49,722 bases of DNA from the NCBI GenBank assembly GCA_017449215.1, contig JAFSJY010000061.1:1-49722 (forward strand), given 5' to 3'. The position numbers and the translations under genes are program-made. Origin of the DNA: Acholeplasmatales bacterium (lineage in GTDB: Bacteria > Bacillota_I > Bacilli_A > Acholeplasmatales > Anaeroplasmataceae). Shown here piece after piece: positions 16,376-27,643 of the stretch. The notes beneath the pieces were generated by a model, which did no database searches, had not been told where the DNA came from, and worked only from the letters and a program-made list of their open reading frames with translations. How positions within the stretch are numbered: position 1 is the first letter of the stretch; every line of letters begins with the position of its first letter.

Positions 16376-16405
16376 AGGCTTATCAGAAATGGTAAGCTTT
16401 TTTTC
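16376..16405 (+). terminator. dnaN terminator
   Basis: GCTTATCA pairs with TGGTAAGC (one wobble) around a GAAA loop, then seven T's. Confidence 0.85.
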
Positions 16406-16527
16406 TTTGCTTAATTAGTGCTTAAAATTATTTTAAAGCCTTAATTTTATGGTTTTGAATAGAATATGAGTATTTATACATATATTAAAAAAAATTAAAA
16501 AAATGGCTAAAAAATAGGGATATTTAT

Positions 16528-16563
16528 TTGAATTTTTGCTTCTATATGATATAATCATATAGA
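16528..16563 (+). promoter_or_regulatory. Promoter of yaaA-recF-gyrBA with a perfect palindrome over the -10
   Basis: TTGAAT (16528-16533), a 16-base spacer and TATAAT (16550-16555) preceded by TGA (extended -10). A perfect inverted repeat with 10-bp arms, TCTATATGAT and ATCATATAGA around ATA (16541-16563), is centred on the -10. Confidence 0.75.
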
Positions 16564-16575
16564 AAGGGGTTTTCT

Positions 16576-16781
16576 ATGAAGCCATTAAAAATAACTACAC
16601 CTTATATAACATTACAACAGCTTTTAAAGATTGAGGATATCATATCTTCTGGTGGAGAAGCAAAATTCTATTTAGCTGAAAATCCAATTTTAGTAAATGG
16701 AGAATTAGAAAATAGAAGAGGTAGAAAGCTTTATCCAAAGGATGTTATTAAGGTAGATAATCAAGAATTTATAATTGAATA

Positions 16782-16782
<1 letters not shown>
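16576..16782 (+). CDS. yaaA: S4-domain RNA-binding protein YaaA/RlbA
   Basis: 68 residues forming a single S4 domain: TLQQLLKIEDIISSGGEAKFYLAENPILVNGELENRRGRKLYPKDVIK. This matches the small YaaA protein encoded between dnaN and recF in Bacillota, reported to bind large ribosomal subunit precursors. Its stop overlaps the recF ATG by one base, so the two are translationally coupled. Confidence 0.93.
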
Positions 16783-19867
<3,085 letters not shown>

Positions 19868-19881
19868 GAGATTGTTTTGAT

Positions 19882-22470
19882 ATGGCTATGAATGAGAAGG
19901 ACTTAGAGTTTGAAAAGGCTCTAGAAGAAAGAAAAGAAGATTCAGTAGAACAATTAGATGTTAATCATAAAATGAAGACTGCATTCTTAAATTATGCAAT
20001 GTCAGTTATTATAGCAAGAGCTTTACCAGATGCAAGAGATGGTTTAAAGCCTGTTCAAAGAAGAATTCTTTATGGTATGAATGAATTAAAGATATTCTCA
20101 AATGTTCAGCATAAGAAATCAGCTCGTATCGTCGGTGACGTAATGGGTAAGTATCACCCACATGGAGACTCATCTATTTATGAAGCAATGGTACGTATGG
20201 CTCAGGATTTCTCTTATAGATATCCATTAGTTGATGGACATGGTAACTTTGGTAATATTGATGGTGATGGCGCCGCTGCGATGCGTTATACAGAGGCAAG
20301 ATTATCTAAGATAGCAATGGAAATGCTAAGAGATATTGAAAAGGATACTGTTGATTTTATTGAAAACTACGACGCAACAGAAATAGAACCAAACCTATTA
20401 CCATCTAGAATTCCAAACCTTCTAGTTAATGGTACTACAGGTATTGCAGTAGGTATGGCTACTAACATTCCACCACATAATTTAGGAGAGGTAATTGATG
20501 GATGTATCGCATTAATTAAGAATCCTGAATTAACTAGTGAGGAATTAATGGAATATGTTAAGGGTCCAGATTTCCCTACTGGAGGCTTAATTTTAGGTAA
20601 GGAAGGATTAATTTCTGCATATACAACTGGTAATGGTACTATTACTATGAGAAGTAAGGCTCATATTGATAGATTCGATAATGGTAAGGCAGAAATCGTT
20701 GTTACTGAAATACCTTATGGTATTAATAAAAATAGAATTGTACAAAGAATTGCCGAGGTAGCAAAGGATAAGATTATTGATGGTATTGTAGATTTACGTG
20801 ATGAATCTAATATGGATTATGGCGTAAAGATTGTTATTGAATTAAGAAGAGATGTAAATCCAGATGTAGTATTAAATATGCTATATAAGTACACTCCACT
20901 TCAAACAAGCTACGGTATGAACATGGTATGTCTTGTTGATAATAAGCCTATTGCTATTACATTACATGACGCATTAGATGTTTATTTGAAGCATCAAATT
21001 AATGTAATTACTAGAAGAACTGAATTTGATTTAAAGAAGGCTTTAGATAGAATTCATATCTTAGAGGGCTTATTAATTGCTCAGGATAATATTGATGAGG
21101 TAGTTCATATCATCAGAAATACTAAGGATGGAACTGAAAAGGAAAAGCTAATGGAAAGATTTAGCTTAGATGATGTTCAGGCTCAAGCTATCCTAGATAT
21201 GAGATTACAACGTATTTCTGGTTTAAATTATCAAAAGCTTGTTGAGGAAAGAGATAATTTATTAAAGGATGTAGAATATTATAATTCTATCCTAGGCTCT
21301 CAAGAAAAGAAGAATGAGCTATTAATTTCTGAAATGGAAGAAATTAAGGGTAGATATAATGATAAGCGTAAGAGTGAATTAGCATTAAATGTTAATTTAA
21401 ATATCACAAATGAAGATTTAATTGAAAAGGAAGATGTAATCATTACAGTAACAAAGCTTGGATATGTAAAGCGTATGAAGCAGTCTGAATATAGAGCTCA
21501 AAACCGTGGTGGTGTTGGTGTTTCAGGTATGAAGACTCATAAGGATGATGACATTGCATTTGCTATTCCAGTATTTACACATGACCAATTATTATTCTTT
21601 ACAAATAAGGGACGTGTATATATTTCTAAGGGATATAATATTCCAGAAGGTAATAGATTATCAAAGGGTATTCCTCTAATCAATATTATTCCATTCCAAG
21701 AAGGTGAAAAGCTTCAGGCTTTAACTACAATTCCTCAATTTAAGACAGAAGAGGAATATGAAAGTAAGTTCTTATTCTTTGTTACTAGAAATGGTACTGT
21801 TAAGAGAACTAGTCTTTCACAATTTAAGAATATTAGATCATCTGGTATTATAGCCATTACATTAGATGAGGACGATGAATTATATCGTGTTGAATTAACT
21901 GATGGTAATAGAGAAATTGTACTTGCCGCATCTAATGGTAAGGCAATTCATTTCAATGAAAATGATGTACGTGCTATTGGTAGAAATGGTGCCGGTGTAC
22001 GTGGTATGCTAATAGGTCCTAAGGATAAGATTATTGGTGTTGCCATTGTTACAGATGAAAAGCCATACGTATTAGTATTATCATCTAATGGATATGGTAA
22101 GAAAACTGATGTTAATGAATATCGTCTACAGGGTAGAGGTGGTTCTGGTGTTAAGGCCATGAACACTACTACTAAGACTGGTGATTTAGTTGCTTTAGAT
22201 GCTGTTAGTGATAATGATGATATCCTAATTACAACAAGACAGGGTATTGTTGTTAGAACTCATGTTGATGGAATTTCTCAAACATCACGTGCTACACAGG
22301 GTGTTAAGATTATCACATTAAAGGATAATACTGAAATTGCATCAATCGCTGTGGTTGATAAGGAAGAGGATGAAGAGGAAGTAAAGGTTGAAGGAGTAGA
22401 AACAGAAAATACTGAAGCTACAACAGAAGCACCTGCTGCTGAATCTGAAAATACTACAACTGAAGAATAA
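19882..22470 (+). CDS. gyrA: DNA gyrase subunit A
   Basis: 862 residues. The winged-helix core has [10 protein letters not shown], the quinolone region [17 protein letters not shown] and the catalytic Tyr in [10 protein letters not shown]. The C-terminal DNA-wrapping part carries the GyrA-box-like segment [10 protein letters not shown], and a similar [10 protein letters not shown] later, then a Glu/Thr-rich acidic tail. At the positions equal to E. coli Ser83 and Asp87 it has Ser and Glu, the usual unmutated state in Gram-positives, so no classic quinolone-resistance change is seen. It directly follows gyrB in the same operon and ends at a terminator. Confidence 0.97.
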   Translation: MAMNEKDLEFEKALEERKEDSVEQLDVNHKMKTAFLNYAMSVIIARALPDARDGLKPVQRRILYGMNELKIFSNVQHKKSARIVGDVMGKYHPHGDSSIYEAMVRMAQDFSYRYPLVDGHGNFGNIDGDGAAAMRYTEARLSKIAMEMLRDIEKDTVDFIENYDATEIEPNLLPSRIPNLLVNGTTGIAVGMATNIPPHNLGEVIDGCIALIKNPELTSEELMEYVKGPDFPTGGLILGKEGLISAYTTGNGTITMRSKAHIDRFDNGKAEIVVTEIPYGINKNRIVQRIAEVAKDKIIDGIVDLRDESNMDYGVKIVIELRRDVNPDVVLNMLYKYTPLQTSYGMNMVCLVDNKPIAITLHDALDVYLKHQINVITRRTEFDLKKALDRIHILEGLLIAQDNIDEVVHIIRNTKDGTEKEKLMERFSLDDVQAQAILDMRLQRISGLNYQKLVEERDNLLKDVEYYNSILGSQEKKNELLISEMEEIKGRYNDKRKSELALNVNLNITNEDLIEKEDVIITVTKLGYVKRMKQSEYRAQNRGGVGVSGMKTHKDDDIAFAIPVFTHDQLLFFTNKGRVYISKGYNIPEGNRLSKGIPLINIIPFQEGEKLQALTTIPQFKTEEEYESKFLFFVTRNGTVKRTSLSQFKNIRSSGIIAITLDEDDELYRVELTDGNREIVLAASNGKAIHFNENDVRAIGRNGAGVRGMLIGPKDKIIGVAIVTDEKPYVLVLSSNGYGKKTDVNEYRLQGRGGSGVKAMNTTTKTGDLVALDAVSDNDDILITTRQGIVVRTHVDGISQTSRATQGVKIITLKDNTEIASIAVVDKEEDEEEVKVEGVETENTEATTEAPAAESENTTTEE

Positions 22471-22476
22471 GATTAT

Positions 22477-22500
22477 GACCTACTTTTGGTAGGTCTTTTC
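22477..22500 (+). terminator. gyrA terminator
   Basis: A 7-bp stem GACCTAC with GTAGGTC, followed by TTTTC. Confidence 0.85.
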
Positions 22501-22515
22501 TAATATTAAAAACAC

Positions 22516-22544
22516 TTTATTAATTATAAAAATTAATATATAAT
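22516..22544 (+). promoter_or_regulatory. Promoter of the zinc-ribbon gene
   Basis: A consensus TATAAT (22539-22544) lies about 35 bases before the start. The -35 (TTTATT, 17 bases upstream) is weak. Confidence 0.5.
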
Positions 22545-22578
22545 TATTACGGACATAATGTGTTATGGAGGATAGATT

Positions 22579-22971
22579 ATGAAATATTGTAGTCACTGTG
22601 GAGCTGAAGCAAAAGATGATGCTAAGTTCTGTGAATATTGTGGAAATCAATTTACTGTAGTTAATAATAATGTAAATGAAAATACAAATACTCAACAAAG
22701 TAATGTTAACGATAATAATGTATATTATAATGGCACTAATGTTAATGGTGCCCCAAGCAATACACAACCAGAAAGTACCGCTTTAGGTATTTGTGCATTA
22801 ATCTTCTCTTGCTTAGGTGGTTGGTTAGGATTAGTATTAGCTATTATTTGCTTAGCTACTAAGAGAGATAAAATAAATAGAACATATGGTACTATTGCAT
22901 TAGTGATTTCATTAATTTGGATGGTAATTGAAATTACATTAATTTCAACAGGAGTTTGGCCATTTTATTAA
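22579..22971 (+). CDS. Zinc-ribbon membrane protein of unknown function
   Basis: 130 residues. The N-terminus is a compact zinc ribbon with two CxxC pairs (Cys4/Cys7 and Cys18/Cys21). A low-complexity Asn/Thr linker (about 30-65) leads to two membrane helices (about 69-92 and 101-125) separated by a short KRDKINR loop. Proteins of this type are common in Bacillota, often next to stress or envelope genes, but no function is established. An SD (GGAGGA) precedes the ATG. It stands alone between the gyrA terminator and its own terminator. Confidence 0.75.
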   Translation: MKYCSHCGAEAKDDAKFCEYCGNQFTVVNNNVNENTNTQQSNVNDNNVYYNGTNVNGAPSNTQPESTALGICALIFSCLGGWLGLVLAIICLATKRDKINRTYGTIALVISLIWMVIEITLISTGVWPFY

Positions 22972-22976
22972 AATAA

Positions 22977-23000
22977 AAAAGCACGGGTTACCGTGCTTTT
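22977..23000 (+). terminator. Terminator placed directly before the helicase-nuclease gene
   Basis: AAAAGCACGG and CCGTGCTTTT form a 10-bp stem with a 4-base loop, followed by T's. The next start codon is only 16 bases further, leaving no room for a promoter. Confidence 0.85.
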
Positions 23001-23016
23001 AAATTATAGGAGCGTT

Positions 23017-25362
23017 ATGAAAAATATAGCTGTAAGGGATTTGGCTTATTTTACATGTAAGAATGGTGATTTAACCATTGAAACATTTTCTAATAGAGAA
23101 GAAAATGATGGAAAATTAGCCCATAAATATATACAAGCTAAATATGGTGAAGAATCTAAGGCAGAAGTATATATTAAAAGTGAGATAAAAGTTAATAATA
23201 ATGAATATTTACTTCATGGCTATATTGATGGCGTACTAAAGGAAAATGATGAAATATTTATTGAGGAGATTAAATCAACAAACGCTGATTTAGAAATCTT
23301 AGATTTAGATATGCATAAGGAGCATATAGCACAAGCTAAAATCTATGCTTTTTTATACTGCCTAAATAATTCAATGGATGAAATAAATGTAAGACTTACT
23401 TATATTAATTTAGGAACATATGAAACTAAATCATTTAATCAAATTTATAAAATTGATGAGCTTGAGGAATTTGTTTTTAAGGTAATAGAAGAATATGATC
23501 AATTTTTAAATATGGTTAATGAATCTAATATTAATAGACAAAAGACTATTCATGAAATCTCTTTTCCTTTTAAGGAAGAAAGAATTGGTCAAAGAGATTT
23601 AATGAAGACTGTTTATAAGGCCTTAAAGGAAGATGAAATAGTATATGCAATAGCCCCAACAGGAATAGGTAAAACAATGGCTACTATTTTTCCTGCCTTA
23701 AAGACATTAGATAAGATGGATAAGCTATTTTATTTAACAGCTAAGGGTTCTGGAAAAAACGCACCTTTAGATGCGATGAGAATATTAGAGAAGCAAGGAC
23801 TTAAATGTAAAACAATTGATATTACAGCTAAAACTAAGATATGTAATAGAAAAAGTATGCATTGTAATCCAGATGATTGTCCATTCGCGATTGGATATTT
23901 CGATAGATTAAAAAGCACAATGCTAGATATCTACGATAAATATAATATCTTTGATTATAATACTATCCTTGAAGTAACAAATAAGCATAGTGTATGTGCA
24001 TTTGAATTTTCATTATATTTATCATATTTTTGTGATGTTATAATTGCGGATTACAATTATGTATTTGATCCACATGCTCATCTAGTTAGATATTTTGATG
24101 ATGATACATATTCACCAAAGGTATTAGTAGATGAGGCTCATAATTTAATATCTCGTGGTAAGGATATGTATTCAGCTATCATAAGAGAAGATAGCGTTAG
24201 AAGATTAAGAAGATTATCTACTGGTCTTGATGTATCTATTAGAAAGGAATGCAACAAGGTTATAGAAAAGCTTGAGGCATATCATGAAAAGATAAGAGAT
24301 AAGGCTTTTTATGTATCTGATAAATTAGACTTAGATTTAGATAATTCTGTATTAGTATTAACTAATGCCATAGATAATTTAATATCTATGTATAAATCTA
24401 ATAAAAAGAAAATACCTAATATGGATGGAATAATAGAATGCTATTATGAGCTATTAGGCTTCGTTAATATATCAGAATATTTTGGAGAAACACATAGATT
24501 TATTGTAAGAATAGAGGATGAAAATATTATTGCAGAATATATGTGCTTAGATGCAGGTGGATTCTTAAATGAGACAATAGAAAATTCAATTAATGGTATA
24601 GTATTTTTTTCAGCTACCCTTTACCCAATTGAATATCATATGAATTTAATTACTCATAAGAATGGAAAATATATAGAATTAAAATCACCATTTGATCCTT
24701 CTAATTTAGATATTATTATAAACAATAGTGTCTCAACTAAATATAAAAATAGAGAGGCCTCTATTGATGATATAATAGAAGCGATTGAGATTGTTACTAA
24801 ATCAAAATCTGGTAATTATATGGTGTTTTTCCCATCATATAAATATTTAGAAATGGTAAAGGAAAAGCTAGTAGATATTGATTTTGAGCTTATAGCTCAG
24901 GAATCTAATATGACAGATTTAGAAAAGAATGAAATCATATCTAAATTTAAAAATACAACAAATACTAAGGTAGGCTTATTTGTGTTAGGTGGTGCCTTCT
25001 CTGAGGGTGTAGATTTAATTGGAGATGCCTTATCTGGTGTAATTATTGTAGGGGTTGGATTACCTTTATTCTGTGATGAAAATAATATATTAAAGGATTA
25101 TTTTGAAGAAAAATATAATCAAGGATATGATTATGCATATACATATCCAGGATTTACTAAGGTAATTCAGGCTGTAGGTAGAGTTATAAGAGATAAAAAT
25201 GATAGAGGAATAGCTTTACTAATGGATGAAAGATTTACTTATTCAGGATATAGAATGCTATATCCTCCACATTGGAAGAATATAAAGATAATCAATAGTC
25301 CTTATAATTTAAAAAAGGAATTAGAATATTTTAATAAGGGAGAGAATAAAAATGGAAATTAA
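23017..25362 (+). CDS. Rad3/XPD-type helicase fused to a PD-(D/E)XK nuclease
   Basis: 781 residues from the ATG that has AGGAG upstream; a longer reading frame from 22993 would begin inside the terminator. The N-terminal part (about 1-165) is a RecB/Cas4-like nuclease fold: Asp71 (GYIDG), Glu84-x-Lys86 (EEIKS) and Gln106-x3-Tyr110 (QAKIY). The helicase has Walker A APTGIGKT (213-220), four cysteines typical of an XPD/DinG iron-sulphur cluster (within KICNRKSMHCNPDDC and HSVCAFEF), a DEAH box (VLVDEAHNL) and C-terminal QAVGRVIR. It probably unwinds DNA 5' to 3' and may cut one strand, in repair of damaged or branched DNA. The family occurs widely in Bacillota; the exact substrate is unknown. 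The stop overlaps the next gene. Confidence 0.85.
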   Translation: MKNIAVRDLAYFTCKNGDLTIETFSNREENDGKLAHKYIQAKYGEESKAEVYIKSEIKVNNNEYLLHGYIDGVLKENDEIFIEEIKSTNADLEILDLDMHKEHIAQAKIYAFLYCLNNSMDEINVRLTYINLGTYETKSFNQIYKIDELEEFVFKVIEEYDQFLNMVNESNINRQKTIHEISFPFKEERIGQRDLMKTVYKALKEDEIVYAIAPTGIGKTMATIFPALKTLDKMDKLFYLTAKGSGKNAPLDAMRILEKQGLKCKTIDITAKTKICNRKSMHCNPDDCPFAIGYFDRLKSTMLDIYDKYNIFDYNTILEVTNKHSVCAFEFSLYLSYFCDVIIADYNYVFDPHAHLVRYFDDDTYSPKVLVDEAHNLISRGKDMYSAIIREDSVRRLRRLSTGLDVSIRKECNKVIEKLEAYHEKIRDKAFYVSDKLDLDLDNSVLVLTNAIDNLISMYKSNKKKIPNMDGIIECYYELLGFVNISEYFGETHRFIVRIEDENIIAEYMCLDAGGFLNETIENSINGIVFFSATLYPIEYHMNLITHKNGKYIELKSPFDPSNLDIIINNSVSTKYKNREASIDDIIEAIEIVTKSKSGNYMVFFPSYKYLEMVKEKLVDIDFELIAQESNMTDLEKNEIISKFKNTTNTKVGLFVLGGAFSEGVDLIGDALSGVIIVGVGLPLFCDENNILKDYFEEKYNQGYDYAYTYPGFTKVIQAVGRVIRDKNDRGIALLMDERFTYSGYRMLYPPHWKNIKIINSPYNLKKELEYFNKGENKNGN

Positions 25363-25756
25363 AGAATTAATAAATAATTTTTTAAAGAATCAAACAAACG
25401 AGAACTTCTCAGATGTAATAGAAGCATTAATGGATTCTAATGTTATATTAGTTAATTCTAAGCTAACAGGAGATTTAAAAAGATTTGGAGATAATGGTGT
25501 AACACCACTTGTAATGAGTGATTCAGAAAAGAAGAATTACATTCCATTATTCACATCAAATGATGAAATAACAGCTGAAAATATAAAGAATTTAGATAGA
25601 ACAGATTACATATTTAAGGATTTATGCAATGAATCTATTATAGAAAATAATTATATTGAAGGCTTTGTTATTAATCCATTTTCTCAGGGATTAAAGCTAC
25701 CAAAGCCTGTAATTGAAATAGTTTATAATTATAAATTAGAGAATAAGGTAAATTAA
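25352..25756 (+). CDS. SseB-like protein
   Basis: 134 residues, soluble. The pattern SNVILVNSK, PLVMSDSEKKNYIPLFTSNDEI and a final GFVINPFSQGLKLPKPVIEIV is that of the SseB N-terminal domain family, which is common in Bacillota with no settled role. It starts 11 bases before the helicase stop, so it is coupled to it. A function in the same process is only implied by this arrangement. Confidence 0.6.
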   Translation: MEIKELINNFLKNQTNENFSDVIEALMDSNVILVNSKLTGDLKRFGDNGVTPLVMSDSEKKNYIPLFTSNDEITAENIKNLDRTDYIFKDLCNESIIENNYIEGFVINPFSQGLKLPKPVIEIVYNYKLENKVN

Positions 25757-25767
25757 TATATCATATT

Positions 25768-25793
25768 AAAAGACGACTAGTTCGTCTTTTCTT
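25768..25793 (+). terminator. Terminator of the helicase-SseB operon
   Basis: AAAAGACGA pairs with TCGTCTTTT around CTAGT, followed by CTTT. Confidence 0.85.
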
Positions 25794-25832
25794 TATGTAT
25801 TTTTAAAGTAACAGGTAACATGTAATAATTTA

Positions 25833-25860
25833 TTGTTTTATGTTAAATTTTTACTATAAT
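25833..25860 (+). promoter_or_regulatory. Promoter of the lipoprotein pair
   Basis: TTGTTT (25833-25838), a 16-base spacer and TATAAT (25855-25860), 24 bases before the first lipoprotein start. Confidence 0.65.
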
Positions 25861-25884
25861 TAAATTTGGAGGGAAAACTAAATT

Positions 25885-26718
25885 ATGAAAAAAGTGTTAA
25901 ATTTAGCATTAGGTAGTGCCTTAGGTTTAATAGCAATTTGTGCACTGACTGGATGTGGAAGCGTAGACGCAAGTAGAAAGAATATTGATTTTAAAGAATA
26001 TATTAATGTAATAGATGAGGATCAATTTGAAGAAGAATACGAAAAATTAATGGGTACTCTTACTACAACAAATAAGTCATTTACTTATGAAGTATATGAA
26101 TACTATACTGAAAATGAAACATTTAATAACAATGTTTCATCTATTGAAAATTATGAATATTCAACATATAAATTTGATTTCAATAATGAAATTTTATTAA
26201 AGAACGAAGAAGAATATTATAATAGTAAATCAGTAAAAAGAGAAAGAATAGTTGAAACAAGTACAAAAACTCAAACTCAAAAGGATGGCAATAGCTATAT
26301 TCTATTTGATTTAAATAATAAGTATTATACTGAAACATCATATGATTCAATTCCAGATGATTTCTTTAGAAGCAATGGTAATTATTATGGAACTTATGAC
26401 TTTACTTATTTTACTGTAGATAAGTATTATAAAGATGGTGATGTTCTTACAATAACTTATAAGCTAAAGGATTCAAACTCTACCGACACTGTATATAGTG
26501 ATTTAAATGGTAAGGTTCAATTCTATAAAGATGGTGATGCTTATTATGGTGCTTATTCATTATCTTATAAGGAAACAGATAATTATGATAATGCTAAGGA
26601 TGAATTAATATATTTAAATGAAGGATTTGAAAAATTAAATATATGTGATGTTAAACTAAAGAGCTTATCAAAGGACGATTATACTTATGGTGACATAAGT
26701 GGTTTAGTAAGTCATTAA
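25885..26718 (+). CDS. Lipoprotein of unknown function, paralogue 1
   Basis: 277 residues. A lipoprotein signal ends in LTGC (Cys24), so it is probably anchored to the outer face of the membrane. The mature part is rich in Tyr, Asp, Asn and Lys, and begins with IDFKEYINVIDEDQFEEEYEKL, closely echoed in the next gene. The remainder looks beta-rich, with repeated YxxYY-type patches. I recognise no family. An SD (GGAGGG) precedes the start. The pair forms a two-gene unit with one promoter. Confidence 0.7.
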   Translation: MKKVLNLALGSALGLIAICALTGCGSVDASRKNIDFKEYINVIDEDQFEEEYEKLMGTLTTTNKSFTYEVYEYYTENETFNNNVSSIENYEYSTYKFDFNNEILLKNEEEYYNSKSVKRERIVETSTKTQTQKDGNSYILFDLNNKYYTETSYDSIPDDFFRSNGNYYGTYDFTYFTVDKYYKDGDVLTITYKLKDSNSTDTVYSDLNGKVQFYKDGDAYYGAYSLSYKETDNYDNAKDELIYLNEGFEKLNICDVKLKSLSKDDYTYGDISGLVSH

Positions 26719-26730
26719 TAGGAGGCAATC

Positions 26731-27600
26731 ATGAAAAAAATAACTTTATTAGCTCCTGTAGCTTTATTAGGATTAGGATTTACACTAACATCATGTGGAG
26801 ATAAGATATCTCCTGAAAGTATTAGCTTTAACTCATATTCAAAGGAAGTAACACAGGAAGAATTTGTTGAAGAATATAAGAAGCTAACAGTAAAAAGTAT
26901 TGATGCTTATACATTAAATTCATATACATATGATAAGTATGATGCACAATTTGGGGATGTTTCTTCATATATGGTAAGTGAAAAAAAGGAAACAAAAAAA
27001 TTTGATAAGAATGTAAATAAATACTCTTATTCTAGCAATCAATATTCTTTTTCGAAAGAAGCGTATAGCTATATGAAGGGATCTAGCAAAGAGGATTATT
27101 ATTTCGAAATAGAAGAAGATGAAGACAATTATACTTATTCTAGAGTATATGGAAATAAGTATGATAATGTTGAAATGACTTCTGAAGAATATTCATTACG
27201 TGTAAGTGATATAATACCTGAAATAACACCTAAATATATTACTTATTTTAAAACTGAGTTTTTAAGTAATGTTGAAGCAAAATTCTATATTGATGATGAT
27301 TTATATACTATAGTTGCCCAATATAAGAGTGCAAGTGATAACACTAATAAAAAGGATATTACTAATGTACAAGATAGTAGTGATGGATATAAGTATGAAT
27401 ATAAATTCCAAATAAAGATTGGTGAAAAAGAAGTATTTATGAAATATCAATTAACTGATGAAGCAAGTTATGAAACAACAACTGATAATAAAACTACTAA
27501 GTATAAATATAGTAAGGTATCTGTTTATAGCTATGAATATAATCTAGAGGCACCTGTATTTAACGAAATAGATAAGACTAAATATATTAATGTAGATTAA
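26731..27600 (+). CDS. Lipoprotein of unknown function, paralogue 2
   Basis: 289 residues. The lipobox LTSC (Cys22) is followed by ISFNSYSKEVTQEEFVEEYKKL, matching the start of the mature first lipoprotein, and a similar Tyr-rich body. This indicates tandem duplication followed by strong divergence. The SD is AGGAGG; 12 bases separate the two genes. No catalytic motif is visible; a binding or structural surface role is possible but unsupported. Confidence 0.7.
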   Translation: MKKITLLAPVALLGLGFTLTSCGDKISPESISFNSYSKEVTQEEFVEEYKKLTVKSIDAYTLNSYTYDKYDAQFGDVSSYMVSEKKETKKFDKNVNKYSYSSNQYSFSKEAYSYMKGSSKEDYYFEIEEDEDNYTYSRVYGNKYDNVEMTSEEYSLRVSDIIPEITPKYITYFKTEFLSNVEAKFYIDDDLYTIVAQYKSASDNTNKKDITNVQDSSDGYKYEYKFQIKIGEKEVFMKYQLTDEASYETTTDNKTTKYKYSKVSVYSYEYNLEAPVFNEIDKTKYINVD

Positions 27601-27603
27601 GAG

Positions 27604-27638
27604 AAAAAGACTACCGATTAAATTCGATAGTCTTTTTT
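27604..27638. terminator. Bidirectional terminator between convergent genes
   Basis: AAAAAGACTA pairs with TAGTCTTTTT, with flanking A and T runs that serve both strands. It serves the lipoprotein pair (plus) and the pectate lyase gene (minus). Confidence 0.85.
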
Positions 27639-27643
27639 GATTT

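Noticed and set aside
22579-22971. Frame on the opposite strand of the zinc-ribbon gene (22480-22767)
   Set aside because: It spans the gyrA terminator and the zinc-ribbon promoter; the plus-strand gene has an SD and two clear CxxC pairs.
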